From Callipepla californica brunnescens (lineage: Eukaryota > Chordata > Aves > Galliformes > Odontophoridae), in NCBI GenBank assembly GCA_023055505.1, contig JALIRH010000146.1:124001-188000 (forward strand): DNA of 64,000 nt, written 5' to 3'. Positions 14,648 to 25,331 of the stretch are shown here, one piece after another. Both the position numbers and the translations under genes were made by a program. Under the pieces are notes generated by a model. The model did no database searches. It worked only from the letters and a program-made list of their open reading frames with translations, and had not been told where the DNA came from. Position 1 is the first letter of the stretch. Every line of letters begins with the position of its first letter.

Positions 14648-16073
14648 ACACACCATGCACACACACACACACAGTGCACACTCACACACACTGAACAAAC
14701 ACACAGTGCACACAGACGCACACACACACACAGTGAACACACACAGGCACACTGAACACACAGTGCACACACAGTGCACACACACACAGTACACACATAC
14801 ACGCAGTGCACACACACACAGTGCACATGCACACACACAGTGCATATGCACACGCAGTGCACTCACAAACACACAGCTGAAACAGAGCACACACACACAG
14901 TGCACATGCACACACACACACAGTGCACACACAAAGAACACACACACAGTGCACACACACTGCACACGCACAGACAGTACACACACACACAGTGCACACA
15001 CAGTGCACACACACACACATTGCACACACACACTGTGCACACAGTGCACACACAGAGAGTGCACAGACACTCATAGTGCACACACACACAGTGCACACGT
15101 ACACACTGCACACTCACAATGTGCACACTATGTGCACACACAGACAGAACACGCATGGACACAGTGCACACACACACACAGTGCACACACAAACTGCACA
15201 CACACGAATACACACAAACACACAGTGCACACACACCAAATATGCACACACACACATTGCACACTATGTGCACACACAAATAGTGCACACACACGAACAC
15301 ACACAAACACACAGTGCACACTCACAAACAGTGCACACACAGTGTACACACACACAGTGCACACCGAGACAGTGCACACGCACGGACAGTAAACACACAG
15401 TGCACACACACACAGAACATGCATGCACACAGTGCACACTCACAGACAATGCACACACACACGGTGCACACGCAAACACAGTGCACACACACACATTGTA
15501 CACAGTGCACACACAGAAAGAGCACAGACACTCACAGTGCACACACACACACTGCACACACATTGCACAAACACACACAGTGCACACTCTCTGCACACAC
15601 ACACAGTGCACACAGTGCACACGCATCCACAGTACACACACACACAAACATTACACTCACAGTGCACACACACAAACAGTGCAAACACACACTGTACACA
15701 CACACACAGTGCACACACACTGCACGCACACACAGTGAACACAGTACGCACACAAAGACATAGTGCACACACAGTGCACACACACACACAGTGCACACAG
15801 TGCTCATACACACACTGCATACACACACACTGCACACAGTGCGCACACAGTGCACACACACACAATGCTCACACACATACAAGGTGCATACGCACACAGT
15901 TCACACACTGACAGTGAACACACACGAACACACACAAACACACAGTGCAGACACACACACTGCACACACACACAGTGCTCACGCACACACAGTGCACACA
16001 TACACACCCAGTGCACGCACAGTGAACAATCACAGTGCACACACTCACACTGCTCACACAGTGCACACACACA

Positions 16074-16157
16074 GTGTTCTGTGTGTGTTCACTGTGTGTG
16101 TGCACTGTGTGCACTGTGTGTGTATGTGTGCACTGTGTGTGCTTGTGCGCACAGTGT
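16074..16157. repeat. Strand-switched satellite patch 1 (copy A)
   Basis: For about 80 bases the plus strand reads TG/GTGCACTGTGTG instead of CA/CACAGTGCAC, then reverts. The copy B equivalent is about 51156-51239. Confidence 0.85.
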
Positions 16158-18312
16158 GCACACAATGCACACACACACACAGTACATGCACACACACAGT
16201 GCACACACAGTGCACGCACAGACAGTGCACGGACACTCACAGTGCACACGCACGAACAGTGCGCACACGTACAGTGCACACACACACACTCCGCACACAC
16301 ACAATGCGCACACAGTGCCCACACACAGTGCTCACAGACTGTGCACACACACACACAGAGCACACACACACACACAGTGCACACGCACGGTCAGTAAATA
16401 CACAGTGCACACACACACACACACACAGTACGCACACAGTGCACACAGGCACACAGTGGACACACACACAGTGCACACGCACACAGAGAACACACACACA
16501 GAGTGCACATATACACAGTGCACAACACTGCACACACTCTGCACACACACACACTGCACACACTCTGCACACACACCCACACACACAATGCACAAACACA
16601 CACACTGAGTGCACAGAAACACTGCACACACTGTGCACACGCACACTGCAAACACTGTGCGCACACACACACACACACAGTGCACACACATGCAGTGCAC
16701 ACACACAGTGCACACACACACTCCACAAACCCACAATGCATACACAGTGCACACACACACAGTGCTCACACACATACAAGTTGCACACGCACACAGTGCA
16801 CACACACATACACACAGTGCACACACAGTGCACACACAGACAGTGAACACACACATGCACAAACACACAGTGCAGTCACATACACTGTACACACACACAG
16901 TGCTCACGCACACACCGTGCACACACAGTGCACAGACACTCATAGTGCACATACACACAGTGCTCACGCACGCATAGTGCACACACACACCGAGAACACA
17001 CACACAGTACACACACAGAGCACACACACACACACACACACAGTGCACACACAAAGCACAGACTAATACAGAGTGCACACACACAGTGCTCACGCACACA
17101 CCATGCACACACAGTGCACAGACACTCACAGTGCACACACACACAGTGCTCACGCACACACAGTGCACACACACACAGTTCTCACGCACACACAGTGCAC
17201 ACATACACACCCAGTGCACACACAGTGCACACACACACAGAGAACACACACACAGTGCACACACAGTGCACACACACACACACACACTCACACACACAGT
17301 GCACACACACACACACACACACAGTGCACACACACACACACTGAACAAGCACACAGTGCACACAGACACACACACACACACACAGTGAACACACACAGAC
17401 ACACTGAACACACACACAGTGCACACACAGTGCACATACTCACACAGAACACGCGCGCACACAGAGCACACACACACACTGCACACACACACACACACAC
17501 ACAGTGTGCACACACTGCACACACACACACACAGAACACGCACGCACACATTGCAGACACACACAGTGCACACACACACACTGCACACACACGAATACAC
17601 ACAAACACACAGTGCACACACAATCACGCACTGCACACAAACACACTTTGCACACACACACATTGCACACTATGTGCACACACACGAACACTCACACACA
17701 CACAGTGCACACACACACACACAGTGCACACACACACACACGCAGTGCACATGCACGGACAGTGCACACACAGACACCCAGTGCACACACACAGCACACA
17801 CACACACACAGTGCACACAGAGTACACACACACACACTGTCCACACACACACACACACAGTGCACACACAGTGGACACACAAACACGCACAGTGAGCACA
17901 CAATGCACACACACACACAGTGTACACACACACAGTACACGCACACACGCAGTGCACATACAGTGCACACACAGACAGTGCACAGACACTCACAGTGCAG
18001 ACACACACTGCACACGCACGGACAGTGCACACACACACACTCCACACACACACAGTGCGCACACAGTGCCCACACACAGTGCTCACATGTACTGTGCACA
18101 CACACACACACAGAGCACACACACACACACAGTGCACACGCACGGTCAGTAAACACACAGTGCACACACACACAGTACACACGCAGTGCACACACGCACA
18201 CAGTGGACACACACACAGTGCACACGCATGGACAGAGCACACACAGACACACAGTGCACACACAGTGCACACAAACACACAGAACACACACACAAACACA
18301 GTGCACATATAC

Positions 18313-18525
18313 ACTGTGTGTGTGTGCACTGTGTGCTCTGTGTGTACGTGTGCACTGTGTGTGCGTGCTCTGTGTGCGTGTGCACTGTGTGTTTGTGTGT
18401 GTTCGTGTGTTTGCACTTTCTGCGTGTTCACTGTGTGTGCACTGTGTGTACGTGTGCACTGTGTGTGTGTCCACAGTGTGAGTGTGTGCACTGTGTGCAC
18501 TGTGTGTATGTGTGCACACACAGTG
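18313..18525. repeat. Strand-switched satellite patch 2 (copy A)
   Basis: About 210 bases of TG-strand satellite lie within the CA-strand array, so the patch and its flanks are inverted repeats able to pair. The copy B equivalent is about 53395-53607. Confidence 0.85.
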
Positions 18526-20220
18526 CACACACACACAGTGCTCACACACACACAAAGTGCACAGACAGTGCACACACAGTGAACACACACGAACACACAC
18601 AAATACACAGTGCACACACACAGTGCACACACACACACAATGCACACATAGTGCACAGACAATTACAGTGCACACACACTCACAGTGCATACGCACTGCA
18701 CACACACAGTGCACATGCAAACACAGTACATATGCACACACAGTGCACACACAATGCACACACACACACGGTGCACACAGAGTGCACACACATACACATT
18801 CCACACACACACAGACAGTGCACACACAGTGCACACACACAGTACACACACACACAAACACACTGCACACGCACACAGTGCACATGAACACACAGTGCAC
18901 ACACAGTGCACACACACACAGTGCACACGCACCGACAGTGAATACACACACAGTGCACACAGTGCACACTCACACAGTGCACACACACAGACAGTGCACA
19001 CAAACACAGTGTGCGCAGACACACACACAGTGCACTCACACAAACATACACAGTGCACACACACACACAGGACACACACAGTGCACACACAGTGCTCACA
19101 CACGCAGTTCACATGCACGGACAGTGCATACACACACAGTGCACACACAGTGCACACACACACACAGTACACACGCACAGTGCACACAGAGTGCACACAC
19201 ACAAAGAGCACATACACGCAGTGCACACACAAACACACAGTGCTCACACACAGTGCACACACACTGCACATACACACAGTACACACACATGCAGTGCACA
19301 CACAGGGCACACACACACATTCACACAGTGCACACGCACACACAAACAATTCACACACACAATGCACATGCAAACACAGTACGTATGCACACACAGTGCA
19401 CACACAATGCACACACACACATGGTACACACAGAGTGCACACACATACACATTCCACACACACACAGACAGTGCACACACAGTGCACACACACAGTACAC
19501 ACACACTGCACACGCACACAGTGCACATGAACACACAGTGCACACACAGTGCACACACAGTGCACACACAAACACACAGTGCACACGGAGTGCACACACA
19601 CACAGTACACACACACACACATAGTGCACACACAGTACACACACACAAACACAGTGCACACACAGTTCACACACACTGTGCACACACAAACACACACACA
19701 TACACTGTTCACACACACAGTGCACACACACACACAGTGCAAACACACGGTACACACACAGTGCACAAACACACACAGTGCACACACAGTGCACACACAC
19801 ACACAGTGCACACACAAAGAACACACACACACAGTGCACACACAGTGCACACAGACACAGTACACAAACACGCAGTGCACACACAGTACACACACACACA
19901 TTGCACACACACTCAGTGCACACACAGAAACACAATGCACACACACACAGTGCACACTCAGACTCAGTGCACACACAGTGCACACACAGTGCACACACAC
20001 ACAGCGCACACACAGTAAACACACACACACAGTGCACACACAGTGCACACACACATTACACACACACACACACAGTGCACACACACACGGTTCACACACA
20101 CAGTGCACACACAGTGCACACACACACAGCGCACACACACATACAAAGTGCACACGCACACACTGCACACACACAGTGCAAATGCACAGACAGTGCAAAC
20201 ACACACACCACGTGCGCACA

Positions 20221-20332
20221 CACTGTGTTTGTGTGCAGTGTGTGTATGTGTGTGTGTGCACTGTGTGCGTGAGCACTTTGTATGTTTGTGAGCACTGTGT
20301 GTGTGTGTACTGTGTGCGCACACTGTGTGTGC
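20221..20332. repeat. Strand-switched satellite patch 3 at the array edge (copy A)
   Basis: The last 110 bases of the array are TG-strand, ending at the ERV pol remnant. The copy B equivalent is about 55298-55409. Confidence 0.85.
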
Positions 20333-20389
20333 CATGTAGATGTTCGTTTTCCATGGAGCCGGGCAACCAAAGAACAATAAAATAACCAT

Positions 20390-20960
20390 CAGGTAGATCG
20401 AGCTGCCAAAGTTAAGGTGGCTCAAGTAGACTTGGATTGGCAACACAAGGGTGAATTATATCTAGCTCGGTGGGCCCATGAGACCTCGGGCCATCAAGGA
20501 AGAGACGCAACACAGAAGTGGGCTAGAGACCGAGGGGTGGACTTAACTATGGACGCTATTGCACAGGTTATCCATGACTGTGACACATGTGCCATAATTA
20601 AACAAGCCAAGAGGATGAAACCTCTTTGCGGGGAAGGGTGATGGCAAAAAGATAAAGAGGCGAGGCAGGTTGTTTGTATCACCTTGCCGCGCTCACCATG
20701 GTGGAGGCAACCACTGGGTGGCTTGAAACATATGCAGTACCGCATGCTACCGCCCAAAACACCATCTTAGGTCCCGAGAAACAAGTCCTGTGTTGACATG
20801 GCACTCCAGAGAGAATTGAGACAGATAATGGGACTCATTTCAAAAATTCTCTTGTAAAGAGTTGGGCCCAAGAGTCGATTTATCATATCCCCTATCGCGC
20901 AGCATCTTCTGGTAAAATTGAAAGGTGCAGTGGGTATCGGGCATTGGGAAGGAGCCCAAA
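20390..20960 (+). pseudogene. Endogenous retrovirus pol remnant (RNase H end and integrase), copy A
   Basis: An open frame through 20638 contains an HHCC zinc-binding arrangement typical of the integrase N-terminal domain: two His four residues apart encoded at about 20475-20495, and Cys-x-x-Cys at about 20577-20590. Further pieces in shifted frames resemble the integrase catalytic core, including an Asp-Asn-Gly motif at about 20824-20835. Stops (for example at 20639) and several frame changes break the frame, and the sequence ends in T-rich DNA, so it is non-functional. It has the same orientation as the env remnant and could belong to the same ERV family. It is disconnected from env by the satellite on one side and the host genes on the other. 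Confidence 0.75.
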
Positions 20961-20998
20961 GGAGTGAGTGGTGAGAAATGAAATGGGAGGGGCTCCAG

Positions 20999-21121
20999 AT
21001 ATTTTTCTTTTTTTTTTTATTTTTTTTTGTTTTTTTTTTTTTTTATTATTATTATTTTTATATATATATATACATATTATTTATTTATTTATTTTTCAAT
21101 TTGATATTATTTTAAGGAAAT
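20999..21121. repeat. Poly-T and AT-rich low-complexity tract, copy A
   Basis: Long T runs are followed by ATT/TA repeats and TTTATTTATT. Its length differs by about 7 bases between copies (the offset changes from +35077 to +35084 here), as expected for slippage. On the minus strand it offers tandem AATAAA words about 290 bases past the coiled-coil gene stop. Confidence 0.9.
21084..21093 (-). terminator. Candidate polyadenylation signals of the coiled-coil gene, copy A
   Basis: Two overlapping AATAAA hexamers on the minus strand lie about 290 bases downstream of the predicted stop at 21381. They sit in AT-rich low-complexity DNA, so the match may be coincidental. The copy B equivalent is at 56168-56177. 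Confidence 0.35.
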
Positions 21122-21380
21122 TTGTAAACGTCTTTAACGCTTCCCTGTGTTTTGTGACACTTCTCATCCTGGAGGTGAGTTCCAGGCAGAGTCAGCCCCG
21201 CACAGATCCCTCCTCCAGCGGTGCCTGGGGCTCAGGTCGCGCTCCTTCTGCCCTTGGGCTGTAGTTGGTTCTCATTCTGTTCGCGTCCTGCTGCTGCTCG
21301 CTGATCTTCCCGAGTTCTCCCTCGAAGGAAACCAGCTCCAACTTGGAAACAGCCAGCTCCTCTTTCATCATAGCCAGCGT

Positions 21381-21446
21381 TTACTCACGGACACAGTGCA
21401 ACATCTCCCAGCGCTGAGCTTGGCTGCTCAGCTTTTGCAGTTCCTC
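21381..21446 (-). CDS. Coiled-coil gene last exon with early stop, copy A
   Basis: It opens after CACTCACAG with EELQKLSSQAQRWEMLH, matching exon 3 from its sixth residue, and stops at TAA (21381-21383). Exon 3 has CAA (Gln) at the equivalent position. Similarity to exon 3 continues past the stop, so the terminus arose by a C-to-T type change, and the exon start was also shortened. Both 35-kb copies carry the same stop. Confidence 0.6.
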   Translation of the reverse strand, partial: EELQKLSSQAQRWEMLHCVRE

Positions 21447-24400
21447 CTGTGAGTGGCACAGAGGGGTGATGTGATGAGAGACACGCAGGCTTAGCACAGG
21501 TGCCGAGTGGGAAGGCTTGGGCCGTGCTCACCTCCTGTCGGCACTGCTCCTGAGCTGAGAGGACCTGCTGCCTGCCCTGTTTGAGGAAAGCCAGCAACTC
21601 TTCTTGTGCAATCTGAGATTCCAGTGCTTCAAACTGCACCTGCTCACAGTTCTCAGCTCGGATGCTCAGCTTTTTCAGCTCCTCCTGGAGGGAGTCGACC
21701 TGCCAGTGGCACAGAGGGGTGAAGTGATGAGATACGCGCAGGCTTAGCACAGGTGCCTAGTGGGAAGGCTCGAGCCATGCTCACCTCCTGTCGGCTCTGC
21801 TCCTGAGCTGAGAGGACCTGCTGCCTCTCTTGTCTGTGGGTTGCCAGCTTCTCTTTTTGTGCAGCCTGACGTTTCTGTGTGTCCCAGTGCAACTTCTGGC
21901 AGTGCTGAGATTGCCTGTTTATCATTTGCAGGTCCTCCTGGAGGAAGCGGATCTGCAGTGGCACAGAGGGGTGATGTAATGAGAGACACGCAGACTTAGC
22001 ACAGGTGTCTAGTGGGAAGGCTTGGGCCGTGCTCACCTCCTGTCGGCTTTGTTTCAGATGTGGCAGGAGCAGCTTCTTGTCTTGTCTGAGGGAAGCCAGC
22101 TCTTCTTTTTGTTGAATCTGAGATTCCAGCACTTCAAACTGCAACAGCTCCCAGTTCTCAGCTCGGATGCTCAGCTTTTTCAGCTCCTCCTGGAGGGAGC
22201 CGACCTGCCAGTGATGCAGAGGGGTGATGTGATGAGAGACACGCAGGCTTAGCACAGGTGCCTAGTGGGAAGGCTTGGGCCGTGCTGACCTCTTGTCGGC
22301 TCTGTTTCAGATGTGACAGGAGCAGCTTCTTGTCTTGTCTGAGGGAAGCCAGCTTCTCTTTTTGTGCAGTGTGAGATTCCTGTGCGTCACGCTGCATCTG
22401 CTCCCAGTTCTCATCTCGGATGCTCAGCTTTTTCAGCTCCTCCTGGAGGGAGCCGACCTGACAGTGGCACAGAGGGGTGATGTGATGAGAGACACGCAGG
22501 CATAGCACAGGTGCCGAGTGGGAAGGCTTGGGCCATGCTCACCTCCTGTCGGCACTGCTCCTGCCTTGACAGGAGTTGCTGCTTGTCCTGTTTGAGGGAA
22601 GCCAGCTCCTTTACTTGTGCAATCTGAGACTGCAGTGCTTCAAACTGCAACTGGTCCAAGTTCTCAGCTCGGATGCTCAGCTTTTTCTGCTCCTCCTGGA
22701 GGGAGTCGACCTGCCAGTGGCACTGAGGGATGATGTGATGAGAGACACGCAGGCATAGCACAGGTGCCTAGTGGGAAGCCTCAGGCCATGCTCACCTCCT
22801 GTTGGCACTGCTTCTGAGCTGAGAGGACCTGCTGCCTCTCTTGTCTGTGGGTTGCCAGCTTCTCTTTTTGTGCAGCCTGACGTTTCTGTGTGTCCCAGTG
22901 CAACTTCTGGCAGTGCTGAGATTGCCTGTTTATCATTTGCAGGTCCTCCTGGAGGAAGCGGATCTGCAGTGGCACAGAGGGGTGATGTGATGAGAGACAC
23001 GCAGGCTTAGCACAGGTGCCTAGTGGGAAGGCCTGGACCGTGCTCACCTCCTGTCGGCTTTGTTTCAGATGTGGCAGGAGCAGCTTCTTGTCTTGTCTGA
23101 GGGAAGCCAGCTCTTCTTTTTGTTGAATCTGAGATTCCAGCGCTTCAAACTGCAACAGCTCCCAGTTCTCAGCTCGGATGCTCAGCTTTTTCAGCTCCTC
23201 CTGGAGGGAGCTGACCTGCCAGTGACGCAGAGGGGTGATGTGATGAGAGACACGCAGGCTTAGCACAGGTGCCTAGTGGGAAGGCTTGGGCCGTGCTGAC
23301 CTCTTGTCGGCTCTGTTTCAGATGTGACAGGAGCAGCTTCTTGTCTTGTCTGAGGGAAGCCAGCTTCTCTTTTTGTGCAGTGTGAGATTCCTGTGCGTCA
23401 CGCTGCATCTGCTCCCAGTTCTCATCTCGGATGCTCAGCTTTTTCAGCTCCTCCTGGAGGGAGCCGACCTGACAGTGGCACAGAGGGGTGATGTGATGAG
23501 AGACACGCAGGCATAGCACAGGTGCCGAGTGGGAAGGCTTGGGCCATGCTCACCTCCTGTCGGCACTGCTCCTGCCTTGACAGGAGTTGCTGCTTGTCCT
23601 GTTTGAGGGAAGCCAGCTCCTTTACTTGTGCAATCTGAGATTGCAGTGCTTCAAACTGCAACTGGTCCAAGTTCTCAGCTCGGATGCTCAGCTTTTTCTG
23701 CTCCTCCTGGAGGGAGTCGACCTGCCAGTGGCACTGAGGGATGATGTGATGAGAGACACGCAGGCATAGCACAGGTGCCTAGTGGGAAGCCTCAGGCCAT
23801 GCTCACCTCCTGTTGGCACTGCTTCTGAGCTGAGAGGACCTGCTGCCTCTCTTGTCTGTGGGTTGCCAGCTTCTCTTTTTGTGCAGCCTGACGTTTCTGT
23901 GTGTCCCAGTGCAACTTCTGGCAGTGCTGAGATTGCCTGTTTATCATTTGCAGGTCCTCCTGGAGGAAGCGGATCTGCAGTGGCACAGAGGGGTGATGTG
24001 ATGAGAGACACGCAGGCTTAGCACAGGTGCCTAGTGGGAAGGCCTGGACCGTGCTCACCTCCTGTCGGCTTTGTTTCAGATGTGGCAGGAGCAGCTTCTT
24101 GTCTTGTCTGAGGGAAGCCAGCTCTTCTTTTTGTTGAATCTGAGATTGCAGTGCGTCACGCTGCATCTGCTCCCAGTTCTCAGCTTGGATGCTCAGCTTT
24201 TTCAGCTCCTCCTGGAGGTAGCCGACCTGCCAGTGGCACAGAGGGGTGATGTTATGAGAGACACGCAGGCTTAGTACAGGTGCCTAGTGGGAAGGCTGGG
24301 GCCGTGCTCACCGCCTGTTCGCACTGCTCATGCCCTGAGAGGAGCTGCTGCCTGTCCTGTTTGTGGAAAGCCAGCTCCGCCTTGCAAACAGTCAGCTCCT

Positions 24401-25199
24401 CTTTCATGATAGCCAGCGTTTGCTCGCTGTCCCGGTGCAACATCTCCCAGTGTTGAGCTTGGCTCCTCAGTTTTTGCAGCTCCTCCTGGAGGGAGCAGAC
24501 CTGCCAGTGGCACAGAGGGGCGATGTGATGAGAGACACGCAGGCTTAGCACAAATGCCTAGAGGGTAGGCTTGGGCCGTGCTCACCTTCACCTGGCTCTT
24601 CTCCCGGATGTTTTCCCTGCGCTTTCTCCCCACCGAAGTTGAGGCCGTTGGTCGCGTTCCCTGGCAGCCACAGAGTGCGGGCACAGTGAAAGGGATGCGG
24701 ACTCATTGGGCAGAGCGTTCCCCTGCAGGGCTCCGATTCCCGCGCAGCTTTCCCTGCCTCACAGGGCCGTTTGGGGCAGCCCGTGGGGCTCACACCACCT
24801 CTGGCGGGCCCCGTGTCACACAGGGCTCTCCCGCTGGGCATCAGCCCCGCGGCCGGGCAAGTCCCTCCCTGGGGAGAGCTAATGGAGCTCTGGGAGTCTG
24901 CTTGCCTTGCATCACCTCACGGACAAGGCCTTTGTGGTTGCCTGCTCCCCACCCTACCCTGCACTACGCTCCCTGCGCGATGCATTTCAGTCGCTCACCT
25001 TTCTCCGTCGTTGCCTTACTCTTCTGCAGAGGTAGACGCAACCATCGCGCAGCAGGATGAAAAAGACGTACCACAGAACGATCTTGATGAGGATTGTGAT
25101 TCCCACCACCAGGTTCAGCTCGACAGAGTCATGGGCCTCGTGAGAATGTAAAAACATGCCCATGATGATGAGAGCTAAGAGAGTCAGGTCGATCTCCAT
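21381..25199 (-). CDS. Membrane-anchored coiled-coil protein built from tandem duplicated exons, copy A (gene span, 15 coding exons)
   Basis: I do not recognise this gene. Predicted exons, 5' to 3' on the minus strand: 24999-25199, 24586-24660, 24312-24500, 24059-24226, 23807-23974, 23554-23721, 23301-23468, 23048-23215, 22796-22963, 22543-22710, 22290-22457, 22037-22204, 21785-21952, 21532-21699 and 21381-21446. All junctions are phase 0 with AG/GT borders and give about 792 residues. Residues 1-67 carry two hydrophobic segments and a basic tail, 68-92 are basic, and the rest is a leucine/glutamate/glutamine/lysine-rich coiled coil. The start codon has A at -3 and G at +4. Introns after the first are only 84-85 bp. 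Function is unknown; a membrane-tethered rod or scaffold is the natural inference. The last exon stops early relative to its paralogous exon 3. Confidence 0.7.
21532..24226 (-). repeat. Tandem array of eleven 168-bp coiled-coil exons with 84/85-bp introns, copy A
   Basis: Eleven exons of exactly 56 codons (eight heptads) repeat every 252-253 bp. Four exon types recur in the transcript order c-b-a-d (c starts VGSLQ/VSSLQ/VGYLQ, b IRFLQ, a VDSLQ, d VGSLQ followed by RDENWEQMQ). The higher-order period is 1011 bp, and the eleven exons make about 2.75 periods. Introns are repeated too. The d-type exons (23301-23468, 22290-22457) use a GTCAGC donor where the others use GTGAGC. Confidence 0.85.
24312..24500 (-). 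CDS. Coiled-coil gene exon 3: first coiled-coil exon, 63 codons, copy A
   Basis: It has the same start as the repeat exons (VCSLQEELQKL) but is 63 codons, exactly nine heptads, and has a distinct middle (MKEELTVCKAELAFHKQD). It is most similar to the truncated last exon (21381-21446), so the two diverged members bracket the exon array. Confidence 0.7.
24586..24660 (-). CDS. Coiled-coil gene exon 2: basic linker, copy A
   Basis: It encodes 25 residues, rich in Arg/Lys (GRKRRENIREK), between a pyrimidine-rich acceptor (CTGCCAG) and a GTGAGC donor. It joins the membrane segment to the coiled coil. The upstream intron is 338 bp. The downstream 85-bp intron is related to those between the repeated exons. 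Confidence 0.65.
24999..25199 (-). CDS. Coiled-coil gene exon 1: N-terminal membrane segment, copy A
   Basis: It encodes 67 residues. Residues about 4-17 are hydrophobic (LTLLALIIMGMFL), then a short polar His/Glu/Asp loop, then a longer hydrophobic span at about 27-50 ending in LWYVFFILL. A strongly basic tail (CRRVRQRRRK) follows. By the positive-inside rule the downstream coiled coil would be cytoplasmic. The first segment could be a signal peptide or part of a hairpin. The donor is a good GTGAGC at 24998. Confidence 0.7.
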
Positions 25200-25331
25200 C
25201 CTGTTCTCTTGCCACGAATCTCAACACGCAAGCGACTGTCACCCAGAGCAGAGCTCCAGCAGTGAGCACCCGGATGGAGCGGCTGCCCCAAGCATCTGTG
25301 CTGGGGGAAGCTGCCCGCGTGCCTTCAAGAC
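25200..25331 (-). promoter_or_regulatory. 5' flank of the coiled-coil gene, copy A
   Basis: Sequence immediately upstream of the predicted ATG. The transcription start cannot be placed. No clear TATA box was seen. Two CRE-like words lie just beyond it. Confidence 0.3.

Larger units (their letters stand above)
4136..20332. repeat. CA-rich GTGCAC satellite, main block, copy A
   Basis: About 16.2 kb of the same satellite as 1412-3399. It is organised hierarchically: (CA)n words separated by AGTGCAC, then composite modules, then higher-order repeats of about 2.02 kb, 0.86 kb and 0.64 kb (listed separately). The plus strand is the CA strand almost throughout, except for three patches where it switches to TG. 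No gene, promoter or RNA was seen inside. The many long open frames are low-complexity artefacts. Confidence 0.95.

Noticed and set aside
1425..20330. Dozens of long open reading frames (up to about 690 codons) rich in His/Thr/Gln or Cys/Val/Leu
   Set aside because: They arise in all frames of a CA/TG satellite without stop codons, have no domain signature and share the repeat period of the DNA. They are not genes.
4136..20332. CRISPR-like regular repeat-spacer pattern in the satellite
   Set aside because: The intervals are themselves CA repeats of variable length, there are no unique spacers or cas genes, and the DNA is from an animal.
21388..24551. Plus-strand frames of 60-80 codons repeated along the exon array
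   Set aside because: Antisense shadows that repeat because the exons repeat. Their splice context fits only the minus strand.
24578..25151. Plus-strand frames of 126-160 codons over coiled-coil exons 1-2
   Set aside because: They are shadows of the minus-strand exons, with no independent evidence.
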